Shown: positions 28,808-38,822 of the stretch, in pieces
Numbering within the stretch: position 1 is the stretch's first letter
Layout: every line of letters begins with the position of its first letter
DNA from: Sporosarcina sp.
GTDB lineage: Bacteria; Bacillota; Bacilli; Bacillales_A; Planococcaceae
NCBI GenBank assembly: GCA_029257435.1
Contig: JARIBI010000249.1
Coordinates: 1 to 64,000, forward strand
DNA: 64,000 nt
Reading direction: 5' to 3'
Translations under genes and position numbers: made by a program
The notes under the pieces: generated by a model
Database searches by the model: none
Told to the model about the DNA's origin: nothing
The model's input: only the letters and a program-made list of their open reading frames with translations

Positions 28808-30368
28808 GGTCGTCATCACCTTCTTTCAATACAGCACCTTCACTGGTTTCAACAATTTCATTTTTATTATGCCCCGCCATGAATAACCCGAGTTCTTGTT
28901 CTGACGTTTCCGCAGGAATAACTGTGTCTACAATTGCTCCGTCATAAATAACAGCAATTTGGTCAGACACGTTCATGACTTCATCAAGCTCAAATGAGAT
29001 TAAGAGAACTGCTTTTCCTTGATCCCGCTGCTCAATAAGGCGTTTGTGAATGAATTCAATCGCACCTACATCCAGACCTCGAGTAGGAAGTGCAGCAATA
29101 AGCAAATCAGGATTTCGATCCACTTCACGGCCGATAATCAGCTTCTGCTGATTCCCTCCTGAAAGCGCACGTGCCAGCTCATGTTCACCTTGAGTACGAA
29201 CATCAAAGTCAGCAATTAGTTTGTTTGCATGTTTTGAAACTTCTTTATAATTCATAAGGCCATTCGTAGAGTAAGGTTTTTGATAATACGACTGCAATGC
29301 TGCATTATATCCAACGCTAAAGTCTAGAATGAGACCATGTTTATGACGGTCTTGAGGGATATGACCCAATCCGTTTTCTGTAATTTGTCTGGGATTCTTA
29401 TTCGTTACGTCTTTATCACCCATAATAATTTTACCGGATTTCACTTTACGCAGTCCAGTAATCGCCTCGATCAATTCCGATTGACCGTTGCCGTCAATAC
29501 CAGCAAGACCAACGATTTCTCCTCGTCGAACAGATAAGTTTAAACTTTTAACTTTTTCAATCCCGCGGTAATCGGTCACAACTAAGTTTTCAATCTTCAA
29601 GATTTCTTCTGTTGGATGAGATGGACCTTTTTCGGTTTTGAACGTTACTTGGCGCCCAACCATTAGCGTAGCAAGCTCTTCTGGATTCGACTCTGATGTT
29701 GTAACTGTTCCAATCCCTTCCCCTTTACGAATAACAGTGACGCGATCAGAAACGGACATTATCTCTTGAAGTTTGTGAGTGATTAGAATGATTGACTTAC
29801 CTTCTTCAATCAACTTATGCATAATTCTAATTAACTCATCGATTTCCTGTGGTGTTAGAGAAGCTGTCGGTTCATCAAAAATCAAAATTTCAGCACCGCG
29901 ATAAAGCGTTTTCAGAATTTCCACACGTTGTTGCATGCCGACAGAAATATCTTCAATCTTCGCATATGGATCAACGTCCAACCCGTACAATTTGGAGATT
30001 TCCGCTACTTTCTTAGCGGAATCCTTAATGTTGATCATCCCCATTTTAGTAGGTTCGCTGCCAAGGATAATATTTTCAGTTACCGTTAAATTTTCAACAA
30101 GCATAAAGTGCTGGTGAACCATTCCGATTCCTAAATCATTAGCTACGTTCGGATTTGAAATGTCGACTTTTTTGCCTTTGACTTTAATCTCTCCGCCATC
30201 TGGCTGATATAGACCGAATAATACGTTCATCAATGTTGACTTACCTGCACCATTCTCGCCTAAAAGTGCATGAATTTCCCCTTTTTTCAACTGAAGAGTA
30301 ATATTGTTATTCGCATAGAAAGTACCGAACTTCTTTTTAATATTCAGCATCTCGATGACGTATTCCAC
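28800..30368 (-). CDS. Nucleoside-type ABC transporter, duplicated ATPase (NupO/YufO-like)
   Basis: Two ABC domains in one chain of about 522 aa. Domain 1 has Walker A GENGAGKST and signature ISVGMQQRVEIL with Walker B ILIFDEPTASL. Domain 2 has GIDGNGQSELIE as a degenerate Walker A and a signature ALSGGNQQKLIIGRE followed by LLIAALPTRGLDVGA, in which the usual Walker B acidic residues are replaced, a normal asymmetry of this sugar/nucleoside family. I prefer GTG 30368 (V-EYVIEMLNIKKKFG) over the track start because the earlier GTG abuts AAGGAA. Confidence 0.92.
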   Translation of the reverse strand: MEYVIEMLNIKKKFGTFYANNNITLQLKKGEIHALLGENGAGKSTLMNVLFGLYQPDGGEIKVKGKKVDISNPNVANDLGIGMVHQHFMLVENLTVTENIILGSEPTKMGMINIKDSAKKVAEISKLYGLDVDPYAKIEDISVGMQQRVEILKTLYRGAEILIFDEPTASLTPQEIDELIRIMHKLIEEGKSIILITHKLQEIMSVSDRVTVIRKGEGIGTVTTSESNPEELATLMVGRQVTFKTEKGPSHPTEEILKIENLVVTDYRGIEKVKSLNLSVRRGEIVGLAGIDGNGQSELIEAITGLRKVKSGKIIMGDKDVTNKNPRQITENGLGHIPQDRHKHGLILDFSVGYNAALQSYYQKPYSTNGLMNYKEVSKHANKLIADFDVRTQGEHELARALSGGNQQKLIIGREVDRNPDLLIAALPTRGLDVGAIEFIHKRLIEQRDQGKAVLLISFELDEVMNVSDQIAVIYDGAIVDTVIPAETSEQELGLFMAGHNKNEIVETSEGAVLKEGDDDHV

Positions 30369-30498
30369 TGATCTCACTTCCTTGCTTATAGTTTCTATAT
30401 TTTGGTTTGTAAAATTGACACAATAAAAGATTCTTGTTAGAACCTTTTAGTCTGTCAACTTCTAACAATTGTTTTTCACTATGTATACAAAAATAACG

Positions 30499-30521
30499 AA
30501 GGCCGGTATGGACCGGCCCTC
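30499..30521 (-). terminator. Hairpin between BMP lipoprotein and ATPase genes
   Basis: On the minus strand GGGCCGGT, CCAT loop, ACCGGCC. No immediate T run (TTCGTTATTTTT), so it probably protects or partially attenuates, favouring high binding-protein expression over the membrane components. Confidence 0.65.
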
Positions 30522-30543
30522 ATTTGTATCTTTAGGACAACTC

Positions 30544-31617
30544 TTACTTTTCGCCTGGCACTTCGATTTCACCATCAGAAATCTTTTTGTCGTACTTTTC
30601 AATTTCAGCAAGTACGTCTTCAGGGATTGCACCGTGTGAATCTGCAAGTGCTACACCTTCATCTTGCAAACCATAAACTTTTGTTTCGCCTCCAGGGAAT
30701 TTACCTTCCTGAGACAATTTAGCAATATCATTTACTGCATTGTCAACGCGCTTCAACATAGAAGTCAATGTTACATTCTCGTCTCCAACTTGACCTTCGT
30801 CATACTGGTCAGAGTCAACTCCGATTACCCAAACATATGCATCTTTGTCTGCAGTTTTACGTTCTTTTGCTTCACTGAATACACCATTTCCAGTACCACC
30901 AGCTGCGTGGAAGATAATATCTACGCCTGATGAGTACATACGGTTAGCTGCTGCTTTACCAAGTTCTGCTTTATCAAAAGCACCTGTGTACTGAACGTCA
31001 ACTTTAATTTCTGGCTTAACTGCTTTAACACCTGCAAGGAAACCTACTTCAAAACGTTCGATAACTGGAATTTCCATACCACCAACAAAACCGATTTTAT
31101 CGGATTTAGTCATTAGAGCTGCAGCAACACCTGCAAGGTAAGCTCCTTCTTGTTCTTTAAAAAGAACACTTGCTACGTTTGGCTGTTCAACAACACCATC
31201 AATGATTGCGAACTCAGTATCCTTCTGCTGCTGAGCAATTGTATCAATTGCATCTTCCATAAGGAAGCCAACACCAAAGATCAAGTTGAAATCACGACGA
31301 GCGAGCGCATTTAGATTTGTTGTATAGTCTGCATCACTTTGCGACTGTAAGTAGTCAAATCCTCCGTCGCCTTTTTTCAAGCTGTTTTCTTCACCAAACT
31401 CCTGAATCCCTTTCCAAGCGGATTGGTTGAAGGATTTGTCGTCGATACCGCCGACATCCGTTACCATACCTAATGAGAATTCAGAAGCATTGCCGCCGTC
31501 AGAAGATGAACCTTTGTCACTTCCCTTGTTATCTTCCTTGTCTGAACCACAAGCTCCCAAAACTGTACCTGCAGCAAGTACAAGAGATAGTGCAAGACCA
31601 AATCTGCGTTTACTCAT
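30544..31617 (-). CDS. BMP-family substrate-binding lipoprotein (NupN/Med-like)
   Basis: Extracytoplasmic nucleoside-binding lipoprotein of 357 aa. Signal peptide with lipobox: [20 protein letters not shown], cleaved before Cys-22 and lipidated, followed by a Gly/Ser/Asp-rich tether. The Bmp domain (about 45-340) contains [18 protein letters not shown] and [10 protein letters not shown], hallmarks of the basic membrane protein / TmpC family, which bind purine nucleosides. It is followed by a stabilising hairpin and the ATPase and permease genes, and preceded by its likely regulator. Confidence 0.94.
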   Translation of the reverse strand: MSKRRFGLALSLVLAAGTVLGACGSDKEDNKGSDKGSSSDGGNASEFSLGMVTDVGGIDDKSFNQSAWKGIQEFGEENSLKKGDGGFDYLQSQSDADYTTNLNALARRDFNLIFGVGFLMEDAIDTIAQQQKDTEFAIIDGVVEQPNVASVLFKEQEGAYLAGVAAALMTKSDKIGFVGGMEIPVIERFEVGFLAGVKAVKPEIKVDVQYTGAFDKAELGKAAANRMYSSGVDIIFHAAGGTGNGVFSEAKERKTADKDAYVWVIGVDSDQYDEGQVGDENVTLTSMLKRVDNAVNDIAKLSQEGKFPGGETKVYGLQDEGVALADSHGAIPEDVLAEIEKYDKKISDGEIEVPGEK

Positions 31618-31666
31618 TTTGTGACCTCCCTATTTATATGTTGGTATGATTATGGCGTAAATCGCC

Positions 31667-32395
31667 TTATACCCGTTTACGTACCACATGGAAGCTGAAT
31701 TTGTCCGCGCGGAAATAGTTCTTAGAAAACAAGACCATTTCCCCTGTTTCCGTGTAGTGTTTTTGCAGCAATACAAGCAATGGAACATCGACACCACACC
31801 GAAGTATGGAAGATGCTTCTTCGTCATATCCTACAGGTTCAATATGCGCGATTGCTTGGGAAATATGAATTTCCCCATTTTTTTCTAGCGCATCAAAAAT
31901 CGAGTTCTTCATAAGAGCTGTCGCTTCAGTTTGAAGATTTTTCTTGTCTACTTGGTCCACACAATAAACGACAGGTTCACCGTCTGCTGTCCGGACTCTT
32001 TTAATTGTAACAATGGAGTCCTCGTGGTTGCAACCGAACTTTTCAATACTGTCTTCTGTTGCAAATGCGTCTGAAACTTCAAGGAAAATCGTTCCCGGCT
32101 CCATCCCCGCAGCACGGATCATGGAAGAAACACTTGATAGCTCTTCGATACCAGAGGAGAATAATGGACGCGCTTTCAAAAATGTCCCGACTCCGTGTTT
32201 TCGAACAATTATTTTCTCTTCTTCTAAAACACGTAGTGCTTCCCGCAACGTTGCCCGACTTACGCCTAACGTCCTAGCCAGTTCAAACTCCGAAGGGAAT
32301 TTTTCATTTTCTTTAAAAACGCCGGCTTCAATGTCCTGCTTAATATGCTCGATGACTTGGACATATAAATGTCTTTGATCTGCCTTAATCACCAA
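31667..32395 (-). CDS. ymfC: GntR-family regulator (HutC/UTRA type), YmfC-like
   Basis: Transcription factor of 242 aa. N-terminal winged helix (about 8-75: YVQVIEHIKQDIEAGVF ... ELARTLGVSRATLREALRVL) and a C-terminal UTRA ligand domain (about 95-240). TTG at 32395 is chosen: GGAGGG is 7 nt upstream. It sits at the B. subtilis ymfC position next to spoIIIE and directly upstream of the BMP/ABC transporter genes, so it very likely represses the transporter operon and itself through the two palindromes in its leader. The effector is unknown. Confidence 0.9.
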   Translation of the reverse strand: MVIKADQRHLYVQVIEHIKQDIEAGVFKENEKFPSEFELARTLGVSRATLREALRVLEEEKIIVRKHGVGTFLKARPLFSSGIEELSSVSSMIRAAGMEPGTIFLEVSDAFATEDSIEKFGCNHEDSIVTIKRVRTADGEPVVYCVDQVDKKNLQTEATALMKNSIFDALEKNGEIHISQAIAHIEPVGYDEEASSILRCGVDVPLLVLLQKHYTETGEMVLFSKNYFRADKFSFHVVRKRV

Positions 32396-32412
32396 TCCAT
32401 CTCCCTCCGGCC

Positions 32413-32425
32413 GAGGTCAGACCTC
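32413..32425. promoter_or_regulatory. Candidate GntR operator 1
   Basis: GAGGTCAGACCTC, a perfect 13-bp palindrome around a central base, typical in size and layout of GntR-family operators, located 17 bp upstream of the ymfC start. Confidence 0.65.
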
Positions 32426-32426
32426 T

Positions 32427-32439
32427 GATGTTTAACATC
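32427..32439. promoter_or_regulatory. Candidate GntR operator 2
   Basis: GATGTTTAACATC, a second perfect 13-bp palindrome, one base from the first (centres 14 bp apart). Different sequence from operator 1, so it may bind a second factor or be a relaxed site. Confidence 0.55.
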
Positions 32440-32454
32440 GTTCTATTCACCCAT

Positions 32455-32460
32455 ACTATA
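32455..32460 (-). promoter_or_regulatory. Probable -10 of the ymfC-transporter promoter
   Basis: TATAGT on the minus strand; the -35 region is T-rich (TTTATT) and weak. Both palindromes lie just downstream, in the expected position for repression near the start point. Confidence 0.5.
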
Positions 32461-32546
32461 ACATTTAACGACGAAAAAATAAACATCGTTTCAAAAAATT
32501 ATTTCTTAAGGAATACCTATTGTTCTAAATCTGACAAATCTTTGCG

Positions 32547-34919
32547 TTACATGTCTGTAGAATCTTTTCCTACTAATACTTGTCTTGGCTTACTTCCTTC
32601 AGGCGGTCCTACGACTCCGCGCATTTCCATTTGATCGACAATGCGTGCTGCCCGCGAATACCCTACACGGAAACGGCGCTGCAGCAAGGAAACGGAAGCA
32701 GTTTGCATCTCTACGACTAATTGAACTGCATCGTCATAAAGTTCATCTGTCTCATCAAACTGCTGGACTTCCTCGATTTCTGTTGGAATCATTTCTTCTT
32801 GATACTGTGCTTTTTGCTGCTGAATAACAAAGTCGACAACTGATTCCACTTCACGATCCGATACAAATGCACCTTGAACCCGCGTTGGCTTAGAAGCACC
32901 AGCAGGAAGGAACAGCATATCCCCTCTGCCTAGAAGTTTTTCTGCACCCCCACTGTCAAGAATCGTTCGGGAATCGATTGCAGAAGAGACTGAAAATGCA
33001 ATTCTAGATGGAATGTTTGCCTTGATGATGCCTGTAATGACATCTACACTTGGCCGCTGTGTAGCGATGATCAAATGAATACCGGCGGCACGAGCCATTT
33101 GAGCAAGACGTGTAATCGCATCTTCCACTTCGTTAGATGCAACCATCATCAAATCAGCAAGCTCATCCACAATCACTACGATGTAAGGCATTTTGGGATG
33201 CTTCTCATCATTTTCTTCATTCCAAGTGTCGATATGTGAGTTATAGCCCTCGATATTCCTCGTGCCTGTATGGGAAAACAACTCATAACGTCTTTCCATT
33301 TCCGAAACTACTTTTTTCAGTGCTTGTGCCGCTTTTCTAGGATCGGTCACAACTGGCGCCAATAAATGCGGGATTCCGTTATAGACATTGAGTTCCACCA
33401 TCTTAGGGTCTATCATCATCATTTTCACTTCATGAGGTTTGGCTCTCATTATAATGCTGATAATAATTCCGTTTACGCAGACACTTTTACCGCTACCAGT
33501 TGCACCAGCAATCAATACGTGAGGCATTTTGTTCAATTCTGACAGCATGGCTTCACCTGTCACATCCCGCCCTAAAGCAATCAGCAGTTTCGAATCAGGG
33601 CGGTTGTTCTCTTTCGCTTCTAGAACCTCGCGCAAACTCACGACTGCAACTGCGGTATTAGGCACTTCAATGCCAACTGCCGATTTCCCAGGGATTGGTG
33701 CTTCGATTCGAATCCCGCTTGCTGCGAGTGCTAACGCAATATCATCCGCCAAACTGACAATCCGACTCACTTTCACTCCGGTATCCGGAAGTACTTCATA
33801 TTTGGTTACAGCAGGTCCTAAATGGACTTGTGTAACGCGTGCTTTCACTCCAAAACTATGGAAGGTCCGCTCCAGCTTTTGCGCGTTTGCTTGAATTGCA
33901 TTGTACTCTCCCGATTGGTCGTTTTCAGGAGGCTGTTTCAATAAGTTGAATGATGGTAGCTGATACGACTCGTTTTCTTCTTCTCCTGATACACCTTGAT
34001 AAGGATTCTTAGTTGCATTACTTGAATCAGGATCTTTTTGATCTGCAGCCGGTGCAGATTCCGTCTCTTTTGGAGCCGGCACTTCTGCAACATCATTCCG
34101 TTCATTAAATGCGGATATGATTGGCTGAACATAAGGCGTCTCATCTTCAGGAAGTGCATTCACATGAACAGGCTGCGATGTAGAGTCCTTCTCTTGGACA
34201 GACTCATTCTGATGCTTGCTGGAGCGGGTTGTGCGCGCTGGCTTGGTCTTTTTTTCAGGGACTGCTTTCGTGACGGTTCGGAAACTAATTCCTTTAAGCT
34301 TTTGTTTTATGGTTGAATATGCAGCAGGGAACCACTCGGCCAGATATGGAGCAAGGGCCTTTCCAGAAACGAGGATTAGCCCTGTTAATAAAAGCAATAC
34401 ACCCGCTACTGCTGCACCTGCAGAATCAAAGAGCGAATAGAACATTGCAAAAAGGACGGCTCCAATCATGCCGCCGCCAAGCGTTCCACTTCTTGTACTA
34501 ATCCCTCCATTCGAGATGAGTACTTTCCACGTTTCCTTTAATGCAGAATCTGACATTAGGATCCGACTTGCAGAGAGTTCTTTAAACAGTAAAATATGGC
34601 TGAATAAGAGCAGACTTGCAAGGATGCAGAGACTTCCACCGACAATCCGATTTTTCCAGCCTAGTTCCCCGCGTTTCACCATGAATAGTAACGCTTGTAC
34701 AATCAGTATGAAGGGCAGTGCTACATGCCAATTACCAAATAGGAATCTGCTAAACGAACCCAGACCTCTCCCGACAATGCCAAATTCGAAAATCATGATA
34801 ACGGCAAGTGCTAGCATTGTTAAGCCGATTACTTCAAATAAGAGCGGGTTTAAGGGCGATTTCCCTTTTTTCTTACTAGGTGCTCGTTTCTTTTTCTTTT
34901 TTGAGACTTTCTTAGACAT
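32547..34919 (-). CDS. spoIIIE: DNA translocase SpoIIIE (FtsK family)
   Basis: Pumps the chromosome into the forespore through the closing septum. 790 aa: a Lys-rich N-terminus, four transmembrane helices (about 25-200), an acidic/polar linker (about 210-330), a FtsK motor with Walker [14 protein letters not shown] and Walker [13 protein letters not shown], and a C-terminal gamma winged helix ([15 protein letters not shown] ... [13 protein letters not shown]) that reads the chromosome orientation sequences. AAGGAGG precedes the ATG. Length and position next to ymfC match spoIIIE better than the soluble-linker homologue sftA. Confidence 0.94.
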   Translation of the reverse strand: MSKKVSKKKKKRAPSKKKGKSPLNPLLFEVIGLTMLALAVIMIFEFGIVGRGLGSFSRFLFGNWHVALPFILIVQALLFMVKRGELGWKNRIVGGSLCILASLLLFSHILLFKELSASRILMSDSALKETWKVLISNGGISTRSGTLGGGMIGAVLFAMFYSLFDSAGAAVAGVLLLLTGLILVSGKALAPYLAEWFPAAYSTIKQKLKGISFRTVTKAVPEKKTKPARTTRSSKHQNESVQEKDSTSQPVHVNALPEDETPYVQPIISAFNERNDVAEVPAPKETESAPAADQKDPDSSNATKNPYQGVSGEEENESYQLPSFNLLKQPPENDQSGEYNAIQANAQKLERTFHSFGVKARVTQVHLGPAVTKYEVLPDTGVKVSRIVSLADDIALALAASGIRIEAPIPGKSAVGIEVPNTAVAVVSLREVLEAKENNRPDSKLLIALGRDVTGEAMLSELNKMPHVLIAGATGSGKSVCVNGIIISIIMRAKPHEVKMMMIDPKMVELNVYNGIPHLLAPVVTDPRKAAQALKKVVSEMERRYELFSHTGTRNIEGYNSHIDTWNEENDEKHPKMPYIVVIVDELADLMMVASNEVEDAITRLAQMARAAGIHLIIATQRPSVDVITGIIKANIPSRIAFSVSSAIDSRTILDSGGAEKLLGRGDMLFLPAGASKPTRVQGAFVSDREVESVVDFVIQQQKAQYQEEMIPTEIEEVQQFDETDELYDDAVQLVVEMQTASVSLLQRRFRVGYSRAARIVDQMEMRGVVGPPEGSKPRQVLVGKDSTDM

Positions 34920-34938
34920 GCTGTCCCTCCTTTTTGCG

Positions 34939-34975
34939 AAAAAAGGATTTCCTGCCTGACGGCAAGGAAATCCTT
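34939..34975 (-). terminator. Terminator of rnjB
   Basis: On the minus strand AAGGATTTCCT, internal CCG/GGC pairing, AGGAAATCCTTTTTTC between rnjB and spoIIIE. Confidence 0.9.
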
Positions 34976-34991
34976 AAGAAGAATCTTTCAA

Positions 34992-36659
34992 TCAATACTC
35001 CATAATAATTGGAATAATCATTGGTCGTCTTTTCGTTTGCTGATACAAATAAGAGCTGAGCGTGTCGCGGATCTCTTGTTTTATGTTTGTCCATTCAAAC
35101 GTTTCTTTATTCACATATTTTTCTACAATTTTACGAATCAAGTTAGATGCTTCTTCTAGCAGCTCTTCTGATTCACGAACGTAGACAAATCCGCGTGAGA
35201 CAATCTCCGGACCTGCAGCAATTCGTTTTTGTTTGCGGCTTAGTGTAATTACGATTGTAAAAATACCATCTTGGGAAAGCAGCTTACGATCCCTCAAAAC
35301 GATATTTCCAACATCTCCCACACCAATTCCATCGATCAATATGTTGCCCGCAGTAACACGGCCGCTCATTCTGATTTTACCGCTCTTGTATTCAACGATA
35401 TCGCCTTTATCAGCAATGAAGATCTGATTTTTGCGCATACCAATCTCTTGAGCAAGTTTAGAGTGGGCAATCAGCATTCTGTATTCACCCGTTACAGGGA
35501 TGAAGTTTTTTGGTTGCATAAGGTTAAGCATCATTTTCAAATCTTCTTGACTGCCATGTCCTGAAACGTGGACATTACGAGCTGACGTCAAGACCGTTGC
35601 ACCTGCTTTCGCAAGTTCGTTCATCATAGAATAGACAGAGACCTCAGAACCCGGTGACGGTGTAACCGTGATTAGCACTGTATCCGTATCTTTAATGCGA
35701 ATATCGCGATGATGTTTGCGAACGATTTTTTCAAGTGCTTCAAGTGGTTCACCTTGGTTGCCTGTTAAAATGATTGCGACTTCACTATCATCATAGTTGC
35801 CGATATCTTTAACAGAAATGACGATGCCTTCGCCCACATTTAAGTAACCAAGTTTAACGCCAACCTCGAAGTAGCTCTCTAAGCTTTTACCAACAACTGC
35901 CACTTTCTTGCCTGTTTCAGCTGCCTTGTCCAGTACTTGCTGGATACGGAGGAAATTAGATGCATAAACTGCAACTAGTATTCTTCCTTCTGCACCATAA
36001 AACGTTTTGGACAATTGGTTTTCGACAACTGTTTCAGAAGTGGTATATCCTGGCCGTTCAGCCTCGGTTGAATCGGACATTAAAATAAATACGCCTTCTT
36101 CGCCAAGTGCTGCCATTTTCCCAAGATCAGGTTTGTAAGGTCCTTTCGCTGCCTGGTCGAATTTAAACTCCCCTGTATGAACGATTGCTCCTTCACTCGT
36201 ATGGAACACAATACCCAGTGCATCAGGGATACTGTGAGTCGTATTGAAAAACGTCACATATGTACGTTTGAAATTCATGCGACTCTTCGTAGATACTTCG
36301 AAAAATTTCACGTTGGAAGGAGCAGGCATCACTTTCAAATGCTCTTTAGCAAGAGCAAGTGTCAGTTTTGAACCGTAAACTGGTGCTTGTACTTTTTGCA
36401 GTAAATATGCAATTGCCCCAATTGCATCCTCATGACCGTGTGTTAAAAAGATTCCTTTAACACGATCTTTGTTTTCTTCCAGGTATGTCATATCAGGAAT
36501 CACAAAATCGATTCCAAGCATTTCTTCTTCCGGGAACATCAGGCCTGCATCAACGACAAAAAGTTCCTCGTCGATTTCTACCACATACATCGATTTCCCT
36601 AACTCTCCCACTCCGCCAAGCGGAATGACTTTAATTACTTCATTTTTGACTTTAGTCAC
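34992..36659 (-). CDS. rnjB: Ribonuclease J2
   Basis: Metallo-beta-lactamase-fold RNase acting with RNase J1 in mRNA turnover and rRNA maturation. 555 aa from GTG 36659 (VTKVKNEVIKVIPLGGVGE), which has TAGGAGG upstream; the track's extra 16 codons include no ribosome-binding site. Catalytic motif appears as THGHEDAIGA; in RNase J1 it is HxHxDHxG, so the last histidine is replaced, as expected for the weaker J2 paralogue. The beta-CASP region includes HVSGHGSQEDLK. It follows dapA beyond a terminator and has its own promoter. Confidence 0.93.
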   Translation of the reverse strand: MTKVKNEVIKVIPLGGVGELGKSMYVVEIDEELFVVDAGLMFPEEEMLGIDFVIPDMTYLEENKDRVKGIFLTHGHEDAIGAIAYLLQKVQAPVYGSKLTLALAKEHLKVMPAPSNVKFFEVSTKSRMNFKRTYVTFFNTTHSIPDALGIVFHTSEGAIVHTGEFKFDQAAKGPYKPDLGKMAALGEEGVFILMSDSTEAERPGYTTSETVVENQLSKTFYGAEGRILVAVYASNFLRIQQVLDKAAETGKKVAVVGKSLESYFEVGVKLGYLNVGEGIVISVKDIGNYDDSEVAIILTGNQGEPLEALEKIVRKHHRDIRIKDTDTVLITVTPSPGSEVSVYSMMNELAKAGATVLTSARNVHVSGHGSQEDLKMMLNLMQPKNFIPVTGEYRMLIAHSKLAQEIGMRKNQIFIADKGDIVEYKSGKIRMSGRVTAGNILIDGIGVGDVGNIVLRDRKLLSQDGIFTIVITLSRKQKRIAAGPEIVSRGFVYVRESEELLEEASNLIRKIVEKYVNKETFEWTNIKQEIRDTLSSYLYQQTKRRPMIIPIIMEY

Positions 36660-36705
36660 ATTGTTTCCTCCTATATAAAATTCCCGCGCTAAACGACTAG
36701 TTCTC

Positions 36706-36734
36706 ATTATACTTTACAGAGCAGTTCTGCACAA
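36706..36734 (-). promoter_or_regulatory. Sigma-A promoter of rnjB
   Basis: On the minus strand TTGTGC, 17-bp spacer, TATAAT, just after the dapA terminator. Confidence 0.78.
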
Positions 36735-36739
36735 ACAAA

Positions 36740-36763
36740 AAAAGCCGGCAGTCTCGCCGGCTA
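36740..36763 (-). terminator. Terminator of dapA
   Basis: On the minus strand AGCCGGC, 6-nt loop, GCCGGCT followed by TTTTTTG. It overlaps the dapA stop codon. Confidence 0.92.
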
Positions 36764-37654
36764 TCCCGTTTTCGAATCAAATTGCTGTTGAAACGTTAGC
36801 ATTGTATGGTCTAAATAAGAATCATGTTCTGCAATTCCGACAAGCGGCAGACGTACATCCCCCACCGGAAGTCCAATTTTTTTCAACAGATATTTAATCG
36901 GCACAGGATTTGGTTTTGAAAATACAGCGTGAAATAGCGGCATGAGTGTTAGGTGCAACTCCGCTGCATTAAGTGTGTTTCCAGTATGATAATCACGGAT
37001 CATACGCTGCATTTCGAGTCCCGCAATATGTGAAGTTACTGAAATAACTCCTGCTCCTCCAATTGCCAATAGCGGTAAAGTTAACGCATCATCTCCGCTA
37101 TAAACTCTAAATGCATCATCTGTTCCTTCAATGATTGCAGCCATTTGGGCCAAGTCTCCGCTGGCTTCTTTAACCGCTTCAATGTTCGTTACTTTCGATA
37201 ACCGAATGACTGTTTCTGCAGACAAATTCACTCCTGATCTCCCTGGAATGTTGTAAAGCAAGACTGGAAGGGATGTATTTTCTGCAATTGTTTTAAAGTG
37301 TGCATACAGCCCGTCTTGGTCGGGTTTATTATAATAAGGTACGACAAGCATTACACCGTCTGCACCGAGCTGTTCTGCCCGTCTCGTTGCATGTATGGAA
37401 GCGTGAGTATCATTGCTGCCAGTCCCCGCAATGACAGGGATTCGTTTATCCACGATTGAAATCGCATGAACGAGCAATCGCTCTTTTTCTTGTTCTGATA
37501 AAGTAGGTGATTCTCCAGTCGTTCCATTGACAATGAGCGAATTTGTTCCGTTATCGATTAGATGATCGATAAGAAGTGTTGTCACTTCATAGTCAATCTG
37601 CCCTTCTTCGTTAAACGGTGTAACCATCGCTGTACCAATCGAACCTAACTTCAT
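36761..37654 (-). CDS. dapA: 4-hydroxy-tetrahydrodipicolinate synthase
   Basis: Condenses pyruvate with aspartate semialdehyde; the product feeds both lysine/diaminopimelate and dipicolinate synthesis. 297 aa from ATG 37654 (MKLGSIGTAMVTPF), which has AAGGA at correct spacing. Active-site motifs: GTTGESPTLS, the proton-relay tyrosine in LLYNIPGRSG, and the Schiff-base lysine in AVKEASGDLA. It directly follows asd; the aspartokinase gene dapG usually found between them is absent here. Confidence 0.96.
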   Translation of the reverse strand: MKLGSIGTAMVTPFNEEGQIDYEVTTLLIDHLIDNGTNSLIVNGTTGESPTLSEQEKERLLVHAISIVDKRIPVIAGTGSNDTHASIHATRRAEQLGADGVMLVVPYYNKPDQDGLYAHFKTIAENTSLPVLLYNIPGRSGVNLSAETVIRLSKVTNIEAVKEASGDLAQMAAIIEGTDDAFRVYSGDDALTLPLLAIGGAGVISVTSHIAGLEMQRMIRDYHTGNTLNAAELHLTLMPLFHAVFSKPNPVPIKYLLKKIGLPVGDVRLPLVGIAEHDSYLDHTMLTFQQQFDSKTG

Positions 37655-37677
37655 TCGCACCATTCCTTTTCAGTTAT

Positions 37678-38724
37678 CTAGTTGTTTTGTGCGTCGCGAT
37701 TTTTAAGAAGCTGCTCTGCGATCTGAACAGAATTCAGCGCAGCACCCTTCAACAAATTATCCGCGACAATCCACAAGTGAAAGCCTCTTGGATGATCTGG
37801 ATCTTTCCGAATGCGTCCAACATAAACATCGTCTTTGTTCTCTGCAAAAAGAGGCATTGGATACGTCTGTGTAGCAGGGTTATCTTGAACGACTACGCCG
37901 GGTGCTTTTGAAATCGCCCGACTGAACTCCTCCGCAGTTATCCCCTCTTTTTCAATTTCCACATAAACCGATTCTGAATGCCCTGTAACGACGGGCAATC
38001 GTACACATGTTGCAGATACCGCTATTGTTGGATCATTGAAGATCTTTTTAGTTTCATTAATCATTTTCCACTCTTCTTTTGTATAGCCCATATCATCGAA
38101 AGAATCGATTTGCGGGATTGCATTAAATGCTATTGGATAATGCCGTTCAGCCCCGGCACTTGGCAGCTGTGAAGCGGAATTTTCTGCTCTGCTGTCAAAT
38201 TGACCGCTTTGCGATTTTAATTCTAAAATCGCATCTGCCCCTGCACCCGAAACGGCCTGGTAAGTAGATACAAGAATCTTCTTAAGGCCAAATGCTTCTT
38301 TTATTGGATTTAGTGCAACGACCATCTGAATCGTTGAACAGTTCGGATTTGCAATCAACCCATTATGGGTATCCAATGCTTTAGGATTTACTTCAGGAAC
38401 AACAAGCGGAACCTCTACATCCATTCGGAACGCACTGGTATTATCAATCACAACCGTTCCCCGCCGAGTGGCTTCTGCTGCCAGGTTTTCAGAAATAGCC
38501 CCGCCCGCACTGAAAAAAGCAAAATCGACGCCATGAAAGGATTCTGGTTTTGCTTCTTCGATTGTGAACAATCTTCCGCCCGCTTGAATAACCGTACCTG
38601 CTGATCGGGAAGAAGCTAACAGCTTTACTGAACGAAACGGAAATTTCCGTTCGATGAGTTTATCAAGAATTTTGGCGCCCACTGCACCAGTCGCACCAAC
38701 AATCGCAACCGTATAAGTCTGCAT
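37678..38724 (-). CDS. asd: Aspartate-semialdehyde dehydrogenase
   Basis: NADPH-dependent reduction of aspartyl phosphate to the semialdehyde, 348 aa. Nucleotide-binding loop VGATGAVGAKI at the N-terminus, active-site cysteine in IANPNCSTIQMV (about residue 130) and the C-terminal histidine region RLPVVTGHSESVYVE. The gene lies between dpaB and dapA in the dipicolinate/lysine cluster, an arrangement that supplies substrate for DapA and then DpaAB in the mother cell. Confidence 0.96.
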   Translation of the reverse strand: MQTYTVAIVGATGAVGAKILDKLIERKFPFRSVKLLASSRSAGTVIQAGGRLFTIEEAKPESFHGVDFAFFSAGGAISENLAAEATRRGTVVIDNTSAFRMDVEVPLVVPEVNPKALDTHNGLIANPNCSTIQMVVALNPIKEAFGLKKILVSTYQAVSGAGADAILELKSQSGQFDSRAENSASQLPSAGAERHYPIAFNAIPQIDSFDDMGYTKEEWKMINETKKIFNDPTIAVSATCVRLPVVTGHSESVYVEIEKEGITAEEFSRAISKAPGVVVQDNPATQTYPMPLFAENKDDVYVGRIRKDPDHPRGFHLWIVADNLLKGAALNSVQIAEQLLKNRDAQNN

Positions 38725-38822
38725 AATGATTCTCCTTCTCTAACTCAATGTTTCAAGAAAAATGAAAACATCGATAATTCGTATTGGAGGAATTATACCA
38801 TAACAAGTATTAGTCAGCAGTG

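Noticed and set aside
32547-34919. Identity as SftA rather than SpoIIIE
   Set aside because: Four N-terminal transmembrane helices and the ymfC-adjacent locus fit SpoIIIE; SftA lacks the membrane domain.
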